From positions 1-5,300 of the forward strand of contig JAUYTA010000609.1 of NCBI GenBank assembly GCA_030695265.1: 5,300 bases of DNA, given 5' to 3'. The stretch comes from Bacteroidota bacterium. GTDB lineage: Bacteria > Bacteroidota > Bacteroidia > Bacteroidales > Prolixibacteraceae. Below the pieces are notes generated by a model. It searched no databases. It was given only the letters and a program-made list of their open reading frames with translations, and had not been told where the DNA came from. Below are positions 1 through 5,300 of this stretch, piece after piece. A program made the translations under genes and the position numbers. Every line of letters starts with the position of its first letter. Position 1 is the stretch's first letter.

Positions 1-3000
1 AGGGCTTGTTGCTGATGATCCCAAACATGTACAAAATTGCAGGAGAGTTACTTCCATGCGTATTTCATATCAGTGCACGTGCTTTGGCTGGACACGCATT
101 ATCAATTTTCGGTGACCACAGCGACGTTTACTCAGCACGCCAAACTGGTTTCGCCATGCTGGCTGCCGGATCTGTTCAGGAAGAAATGGACCTTGCCGGC
201 GTTGCACACCTTGCAACATTAAAATCAAGAATTCCATTCATGGCGTTCTTCGACGGTTTCCGGACTTCACACGAAATTCAGAAAATCGAAGTAATTTCAA
301 AAGAAGATATGCTTCCGCTCGTTGACATGAACCTGATTCAGGAATTCAGGGACAAAGCAATTAATCCTGAACATCCTGTAACACGCGGAACAGCTCAAAA
401 TCCAGACATTTTCTTTCAGGCAAAAGAAGCTTCGAACCGTTTTTACGATGCTGTTCCTGATATTGTTGAAGGTTACATGCAGGAAATCACCAAACTAACC
501 GGACGCGAATACCACCCATTTACTTATTATGGTGCCGAAGATGCTGAAAACATCATTATTGCCATGGGTTCGGTTACCGAAACCATTCGCGAAACTATCG
601 ATTACCTTGCACTTCAGGGTAAAAAAGTTGGTTTGCTGGTGGTGCATTTGTATCGTCCGTTTTCTGCAAAATATTTCATGAACGTTTTGCCAAAATCGGT
701 AAAACGTATTGCAGTACTCGACCGCAGTAAAGAGCCAGGAGCAAATGGCGAACCAATGTACCTCGATGTTTGCGAACTTTTCTATGGAAAAGAAAATGCC
801 CCTCTTATTGTTGGAGGCCGTTTCGGACTGGGTTCAAAAGACACCACTCCTGCTCAGATTCTTGGAGTTTATGAAAACCTTGAACTGAACGAACCGAAAA
901 ATCAATTTACCATTGGTATTGTTGATGATGTCACTTTCAAATCGCTTCCATTAAAAGCTGAAGTAAATGTTGCTCCAGCCGGAACTTATGAAGCCAAATT
1001 CTATGGCTTGGGTTCCGACGGAACTGTTGGCGCCAATAAAAACTCCATCAAAATTATTGGTGAAGCAACGGATAAATATTGTCAGGCTTATTTTGCATAC
1101 GATTCAAAAAAATCAGGCGGATTTACGTCTTCACACCTTCGTTTCGGCGATGTGCCCATCCGGTCAACCTATCTGGTAAACTCACCCGACTTTGTAGCCT
1201 GTCATGTTCCTGCCTACCTTCATCTCTACGATGTGTTGAAAGGTTTGAAAAAAGGCGGTTCTTTCCTGCTCAATTCCATCTGGGACGAGGAAGAAACAGT
1301 TAAAAGACTTCCAAACGGCATGAAAAAATACCTGGCCGATAATGAAATCAAATTTTACATCATCAACGGAACAAAACTTGGCGAAGAAATTGGCCTTGGA
1401 AACCGCACCAATACCATCATGCAGTCGGCCTTCTTCAAAATTACTGAAGTAATTCCTTTCGAAACGGCTGTTTACGAGATGAAAAAAGCCATCGTGAAAT
1501 CGTATGGCAAAATGGGCGAAAAAGTTGTCACCATGAACAACGCAGCTGTTGAAGCCGGTGGAAACAATGTGGTGAAAATTGAAGTACCCGCTGATTGGAA
1601 AAACCTTGTTGTAACGAATGACAATGAAGATGCTGATCGTCCGGATTACATTAAAAACATTGTTGATGTGATTAATGCCCAGAAAGGAGATGACCTTCCG
1701 GTTAGTACTTTCCTGGGTTCAGAAGATGGAACATTCCAATCAGGAACGGCTGCTTACGAAAAACGTGGTATTGCCGTAAACGTTCCTGAATGGCAGGCTG
1801 AAAACTGTATCCAGTGTAACCAGTGTGCTTACGTTTGTCCTCACGCTGCCATCCGTCCGTTCCTGATTAACGAAGACGAAATGGCCACATTGCCCGATGG
1901 AACAAAATCGCTTCAGGCTGTACCTAACAAACAATTCCCGAATCTGAATTTCCGTATTCAGGTAAGTGTTTTGGATTGTACCGGTTGCGGTAACTGTGCC
2001 GATGTTTGTCCATCGAAAACCAAAGCTTTGGAAATGAAACCACTGGGAACTCAGGAAGCTGAAATTTTACGTTGGAACCATTTCGATTCAAAAGTTAGCT
2101 ACAAAGAAAAAGTAGTTGATAAAAGCAAATCTGTTAAAAACTCACAGTTCGCTCAGCCATTGTTCGAGTTCTCAGGAGCTTGTGCCGGTTGTGGTGAAAC
2201 TCCGTACATCAAATTGATTTCGCAGCTTTATGGAGAACGGATGATGGTTTCAAATGCCACAGGTTGTTCTTCCATCTATGGCGGTTCTGCTCCTTCAACT
2301 CCATATTGCAAGCACAAGGAAAGCGAAAAGGGTATTGCATGGGCCAACTCATTGTTCGAAGACAATGCTGAATACGGATTCGGTATGGCTGAAGGTGTTG
2401 CCGCACAACGCGACCGCATCGAATCGATCATGAAAACAGCAATGGCCGATGGTGCAACTGATACAGAAAAAGAAGCATTCACTGCCTGGATCGAAAACAA
2501 ACTCAATGGTGCAACAACCGAAGAAGTTTCGGCAAAGGTTAAAGAAGTTTTGGCCGGAAGTACTGCCGGATATGCGAAAGAAATCATGGGATTGAAACAA
2601 TACCTTGTTAAAAAATCGCAATGGATCTTTGGTGGTGACGGTTGGGCTTATGATATTGGCTACGGTGGCTTGGACCATGTTTTGGCTTCAGGCGCTGATG
2701 TTAACGTTCTGGTAATGGATACCGAAGTTTACTCAAATACTGGTGGTCAGGCCTCGAAATCAACTCCGGTTGGTGCAGTTGCTAAATTCGCCGCTTCAGG
2801 AAAACGCATCCGCAAAAAAGACCTTGGTGTAATGGCCATGTCTTATGGATACGTATATGTCGCACAAGTTTCAATGGGCGCCAATCAGGCTCAGTACCTG
2901 AAAGTAATCCGCGAAGCCGAAGCTTATCCGGGACCATCACTGATCATTGCATATTCGCCATGCATCAGCCACGGGTTGAAACAATCGATGGGACGCACAC

Positions 3001-3281
3001 AGAACGAAGAAAAAATAGCCGTAGAATGTGGATACTGGAGCTTATACCGCCACAATCCGATGCTCGAAGAAGAAGGAAAGAATCCATTCGTTCTGGACTC
3101 AAATGCTCCGGACTGGACGAAATTCCAATCATTCCTGCTTGGCGAGGCGCGTTACAGCTCACTCAAAAAAGCATTCCCTGAAGTAGCCGACGAACTATTC
3201 AAAGCCGCGGAAGAAAATGCAAAATGGAGATACAACGGTTACAAGAGAATGGCCTCGATGGATTACACTCCTGCAGAATAA
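1..3281 (+). CDS. nifJ: Pyruvate:ferredoxin (flavodoxin) oxidoreductase, 5'-truncated by the window edge
   Basis: The enzyme oxidatively decarboxylates pyruvate with CoA to acetyl-CoA and CO2, passing electrons through three [4Fe-4S] clusters to ferredoxin or flavodoxin in the cytoplasm. The frame is open to the left edge: bases 1-2 finish a probable CAG codon and 3-5 encode Gly, so the TTG at position 6 (residue 1 below) is internal. About 85-95 residues are missing, including the start of the pyrimidine/pyruvate-binding domain. In order one sees the end of domain I (ISARALAGHALSIFGDH, near 22-38), a transketolase-C-like domain II (about 155-300), a gamma-type domain III (GLGSDGTVGANK 334-345; YDSKKSGG 365-372), and the EKR motif (585-587). 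A dicluster ferredoxin domain follows (C601/604/607/611 and C658/661/664/668), then the TPP domain. This has proximal-cluster cysteines C726, C729, C754 and C986, GDG 877-879 and NTGG 911-914. All expected cofactor ligands in the visible part are intact. It ends at TAA 3279-3281 without the C-terminal extension of the Desulfovibrio africanus enzyme. Confidence 0.97.
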   Translation, partial: GLLLMIPNMYKIAGELLPCVFHISARALAGHALSIFGDHSDVYSARQTGFAMLAAGSVQEEMDLAGVAHLATLKSRIPFMAFFDGFRTSHEIQKIEVISKEDMLPLVDMNLIQEFRDKAINPEHPVTRGTAQNPDIFFQAKEASNRFYDAVPDIVEGYMQEITKLTGREYHPFTYYGAEDAENIIIAMGSVTETIRETIDYLALQGKKVGLLVVHLYRPFSAKYFMNVLPKSVKRIAVLDRSKEPGANGEPMYLDVCELFYGKENAPLIVGGRFGLGSKDTTPAQILGVYENLELNEPKNQFTIGIVDDVTFKSLPLKAEVNVAPAGTYEAKFYGLGSDGTVGANKNSIKIIGEATDKYCQAYFAYDSKKSGGFTSSHLRFGDVPIRSTYLVNSPDFVACHVPAYLHLYDVLKGLKKGGSFLLNSIWDEEETVKRLPNGMKKYLADNEIKFYIINGTKLGEEIGLGNRTNTIMQSAFFKITEVIPFETAVYEMKKAIVKSYGKMGEKVVTMNNAAVEAGGNNVVKIEVPADWKNLVVTNDNEDADRPDYIKNIVDVINAQKGDDLPVSTFLGSEDGTFQSGTAAYEKRGIAVNVPEWQAENCIQCNQCAYVCPHAAIRPFLINEDEMATLPDGTKSLQAVPNKQFPNLNFRIQVSVLDCTGCGNCADVCPSKTKALEMKPLGTQEAEILRWNHFDSKVSYKEKVVDKSKSVKNSQFAQPLFEFSGACAGCGETPYIKLISQLYGERMMVSNATGCSSIYGGSAPSTPYCKHKESEKGIAWANSLFEDNAEYGFGMAEGVAAQRDRIESIMKTAMADGATDTEKEAFTAWIENKLNGATTEEVSAKVKEVLAGSTAGYAKEIMGLKQYLVKKSQWIFGGDGWAYDIGYGGLDHVLASGADVNVLVMDTEVYSNTGGQASKSTPVGAVAKFAASGKRIRKKDLGVMAMSYGYVYVAQVSMGANQAQYLKVIREAEAYPGPSLIIAYSPCISHGLKQSMGRTQNEEKIAVECGYWSLYRHNPMLEEEGKNPFVLDSNAPDWTKFQSFLLGEARYSSLKKAFPEVADELFKAAEENAKWRYNGYKRMASMDYTPAE

Positions 3282-3337
3282 AGACCAATCCAAATATGGT
3301 CAGGACACACCCAAATTCCAGTCATGACCAACACATC

Positions 3338-3374
3338 AAAAACTCCGGAGCACATTTTGCTTCGGAGTTTTTTT
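3338..3374 (+). terminator. Rho-independent terminator of nifJ, probably bidirectional
   Basis: Arms 3338-3352 and 3358-3372 pair over 15 positions with one G-U wobble around a 5-nt loop (CATTT). The core is ACTCCG/CGGAGT, and the right arm runs into seven T (3368-3374). It lies 56 bp after the nifJ stop. Read on the - strand, the same hairpin ends in five T (complement of 3338-3342), so it can also end the convergent ATPase-rloB transcript, whose last stop is about 45 bp away. On that strand the wobble becomes an A-C mismatch, so termination should be somewhat weaker. Confidence 0.88.
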
Positions 3375-3417
3375 ATTTATTATTTGATTGATTTAGAATT
3401 GTTGATCAAGGGGTCTT

Positions 3418-4107
3418 TTATGTTCGGATACATTTATTCAATTCTTCAACCAATTTGTAAACTGTGGTACATGGATTTTGGTCACAATAGGAAATAAGCA
3501 ATTTACTCTCGTGTAATCTTCTGGCATTTTGAATAGCCTGTGGTTGATCCAACAAAAAAATTTGATATAAACTTTGGGTGAATTGTTTGGCTTTTCCTTC
3601 TTCTTCGTAATTACAATTCAGTTTTGAAGATAAAATATGGTAATATTCATTTCTTGTTAAAGCTGAAGTTTGAAATTGATAATGCAACACAAACCATAGT
3701 TCAAAACTATCGTTTGAATATGCAACCTGAATGCCTTTCTTTTGCGCCAATTCAATAGCATTATTGAAATCACCAGCTTCATTAAAATCACCCCGAAAAT
3801 CGTAATCAAAAACTACCCATAACTGACGATCAGCGTCAAAGTTTGCCTGACGTTTCATCAAACCTTCCTTTGCCAGCAGATCAATGGCCTTTTCAACCAA
3901 TGCTGTCTTACTACGCCCCAATCCTATGGCTGTTATTTTAGTTTCAGTATTTATCGGAAAACTTTTGAAATACTCAGGTTCTGTATTTTCACCTTCACAA
4001 AAAATATGAAAAAGATTACGGATTTCCCGTCGTCCAAGCTCACGTTTATTTGTCAACTGACGCATTCTCCATGCTTTATCCAAGTCTTTAGGCTTTCTGT
4101 TTGTCAT
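3418..4107 (-). CDS. rloB: RloB-like protein (Toprim-like fold), probable effector of an ATPase/RloB pair
   Basis: This complete 229-residue gene has an ATG start (4107-4105) and a TAA stop (3420-3418), a usual length for RloB. A basic, Arg/Lys-rich N-terminus (1-30) precedes the family hallmark FCEGENTEPEYF (36-47). Next come VVFDYD (98-103), YSNDSFELWFVLHY (130-143) and a C-terminal NPCTTVYKLVEEL (211-223). E38/E40 and the D101-x-D103 pair sit where Toprim proteins keep the glutamate and DxD residues that bind Mg2+, so the active site looks intact. There is no signal peptide or membrane segment, so it is probably cytosolic. The ATG overlaps the ATPase stop by one base, indicating co-transcription and translational coupling. 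RloB was named for ORFs linked to type I restriction loci. By analogy with Toprim partners such as AriB of PARIS and OLD-type nucleases, I infer a nuclease effector controlled by the ATPase. The substrate is unknown. Family assignment is firm; the defence role is inference. Confidence 0.9.
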   Translation of the reverse strand: MTNRKPKDLDKAWRMRQLTNKRELGRREIRNLFHIFCEGENTEPEYFKSFPINTETKITAIGLGRSKTALVEKAIDLLAKEGLMKRQANFDADRQLWVVFDYDFRGDFNEAGDFNNAIELAQKKGIQVAYSNDSFELWFVLHYQFQTSALTRNEYYHILSSKLNCNYEEEGKAKQFTQSLYQIFLLDQPQAIQNARRLHESKLLISYCDQNPCTTVYKLVEELNKCIRT

Positions 4108-4109
4108 TA
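4105..4109 (-). other. TAATG stop/start overlap coupling the ATPase and rloB genes
   Basis: On the - strand, the ATPase stop TAA (4109-4107) shares its last A with the rloB start ATG (4107-4105). This supports the chosen rloB start and predicts translational coupling, which would tie the amount of RloB to that of the ATPase. No close Shine-Dalgarno-like sequence precedes the ATG; the nearest purine-rich stretch is a GGAG more than 15 nt upstream. Confidence 0.85.
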
Positions 4110-5300
4110 TCGAAACAGTTTTTCGAAGTCTCCTAAAAACGGAATCGCACCGTATTTACCATTAATGTAATCCTTTTCGTAAGAAGCATCGTTACGCACT
4201 CCTTTAAAATCAGCCAATGAATAGAGTACTGTTTCCTGCATCTTGTTTTTCTCAGTAAAATAGATTTGGTCTCGTCTCAACAATGAATTATCAAGCAAAT
4301 TGGTATCGTGAGTTACGAAAATCAACTGTGCTCCATTTTTATTGAGGATTGGCGAATTGAACATCTCCACAATTTTTTTAGTAAGCATAGGATGAAGCCG
4401 GGCATCGAATTCATCAAGGAACAAGGTTTTTCCACTCATTAAGGAGGTAGTTATAACACCACTATAATTGAAAAATTTTTGGGTTCCATCAGATTCATGG
4501 TTATCCATCAACCATTCATTTTCTGTAATTTTATTTCCATTTTGATCATAAACAATTCGAACAGATGAAATGAACTCCAGGTTATCTTCTGAAGAACTTT
4601 TTAAGATTTTCTTTTGCCAATCGTCAGGCAAATCTTTTATCGGAATTTTCTTATTTAAAATATCATGAATACCAATATCAGCAAGATTCAATAATAAAAG
4701 GATTTGCTTTTTTATGTTCTCATTTTTCATCAGAACTAAAGTGCCTTCTCTAAACCCAATGTCATCTATTCCACTATTGATGGAGATATTACTAGAAAAA
4801 TAATTTACAATCGTATTTGATATTTTACCGTTAAATGCTTTTACAATATTTAAAAAAAGGTTGCTTTTGCTAGTTTTATCATTTAGATTTTTCCCTTCGG
4901 CAAACTTTTTTTCATTTATTTTAATAGATGAAGCATCGCGGACAAAGAAATAAACTTCACTTTTATCAGGAGTTCCAAAAAGCCATTCACTTTTCACCTC
5001 ATTTCCAAGAACTTCAAAACCGTATCGGTACCGGATATTCTCACAAATAAAAATCAACTGGAAATAAGTTGGTAGATTGAAACTCTCAGGATTTAATAAA
5101 AAGGGTTCAACTATACCTTTACCCAACATATCGTATTTGAAAGAGTCTCGGATAAATACCAACATAACATGTATAGCTTTTACCATATTGCTTTTCCCGC
5201 TGCCATTGGCACCGTAAATGGCAGCTGATTTCAACAACGATAACTTATCAGAAATCTGAATGATATTGTTGTCATCTAATTCAGGATATTTCGATTTAAT
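4107..5300 (-). CDS. rloA: RloA-like ABC/SMC-type ATPase (AAA_15/AAA_21), 5'-truncated by the window edge
   Basis: The frame is open from the right edge to TAA 4109-4107, giving 397 visible residues (numbered from codon 5300-5298). The TTG at 5237 is not the start: in-frame coding continues upstream, and only 14 residues separate it from the end of the Walker A motif. Perhaps 20-40 N-terminal residues lie outside the window. Visible motifs are Walker A GANGSGKS (30-37), the signature-like ESDGTQKFF (269-277), Walker B plus D-loop LFLDEFDARLHP (293-304, D296 and catalytic E297), and the switch histidine in FVTHD (H331). The roughly 230 residues between Walker A and the signature form the family's inserted region. 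This is the split-head layout of the OLD/RloA/AriA ATPases, with no fused C-terminal Toprim. That activity is instead supplied by the overlapping rloB. The inferred role is a cytosolic ATP-dependent sensor or scaffold that controls RloB. The gene is clearly AT-rich compared with nifJ. Other AAA_15/AAA_21 subfamilies look alike, so the symbol is less sure than the ATPase class. Confidence 0.85.
   Translation of the reverse strand: MKSKYPELDDNNIIQISDKLSLLKSAAIYGANGSGKSNMVKAIHVMLVFIRDSFKYDMLGKGIVEPFLLNPESFNLPTYFQLIFICENIRYRYGFEVLGNEVKSEWLFGTPDKSEVYFFVRDASSIKINEKKFAEGKNLNDKTSKSNLFLNIVKAFNGKISNTIVNYFSSNISINSGIDDIGFREGTLVLMKNENIKKQILLLLNLADIGIHDILNKKIPIKDLPDDWQKKILKSSSEDNLEFISSVRIVYDQNGNKITENEWLMDNHESDGTQKFFNYSGVITTSLMSGKTLFLDEFDARLHPMLTKKIVEMFNSPILNKNGAQLIFVTHDTNLLDNSLLRRDQIYFTEKNKMQETVLYSLADFKGVRNDASYEKDYINGKYGAIPFLGDFEKLFR

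Noticed and set aside
6..8. TTG as a possible start codon of nifJ
   Set aside because: The frame is open to position 1, and the residues here lie in the middle of the family's domain I. The true start is upstream of the window.
2400..2590. Variable Ala/Glu-rich stretch in nifJ before the GDG motif, considered as an insertion
   Set aside because: Family members such as the Desulfovibrio africanus enzyme carry a similar poorly conserved helical segment at this place.
2276..2678. Overlapping antisense open frames of about 65-109 codons inside nifJ
   Set aside because: They lie opposite the conserved TPP domain of nifJ, show no recognisable motif, and fit shadow frames of a strongly coding + strand.
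3402..3409. TTGATCAA palindrome between the terminator and rloB
   Set aside because: An 8-bp palindrome in AT-rich sequence is expected by chance, and its position downstream of both genes does not suit an operator.
3280..3418. 7-bp inverted repeat AAAGACC (3280-3286) / GGTCTTT (3412-3418) flanking the intergenic gap
   Set aside because: It is short, overlaps both stop codons, and has no other mobile-element sign; chance is the simplest explanation.
4441..4448. AAGGAGGT, a perfect Shine-Dalgarno-like sequence on the + strand
   Set aside because: It is antisense to the ATPase gene between the signature and Walker B motifs, and no plausible + strand gene follows it.
5235..5237. TTG as a possible start of the ATPase gene
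   Set aside because: In-frame coding with family-like sequence continues to the window edge, and this start would leave almost no strand before the Walker A motif.

Overview
The window holds three genes in two convergent blocks. On the + strand, positions 1-3281 are the 3' nine-tenths of nifJ, encoding a large single-chain pyruvate:ferredoxin (flavodoxin) oxidoreductase; its N-terminus lies before the window. On the - strand, an ATPase gene running in from the right edge (5300-4107) is followed, with a one-base stop/start overlap, by a small rloB gene (4107-3418). Together they form an RloA/RloB-type pair. The two blocks meet in a 136-bp gap (3282-3417) holding one strong hairpin terminator that could serve both directions.

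The organism is probably an anaerobic or facultatively fermentative member of the Bacteroidota. This is inferred from the moderate-to-low GC content, the style of the NifJ protein, and the lack of a close Shine-Dalgarno-like sequence before rloB. No rRNA or other strong taxonomic marker is present, so the assignment is tentative.

The blocks have unrelated roles. NifJ is a central-metabolism enzyme (pyruvate + CoA to acetyl-CoA, CO2 and reduced ferredoxin or flavodoxin). The RloA/RloB-like pair is accessory: an ABC/SMC-like ATPase of the AAA_15/AAA_21 type plus a Toprim-like RloB protein. Such pairs were first noted beside restriction-modification genes and resemble the ATPase + Toprim layout of anti-phage systems such as PARIS and OLD/Gabija. 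The ATPase-RloB block is visibly more AT-rich than nifJ, consistent with an acquired cassette placed behind a housekeeping gene. The likeliest interesting system here is this two-gene module. It is a recognisable family rather than wholly new, and its biochemical activity cannot be read from the sequence.
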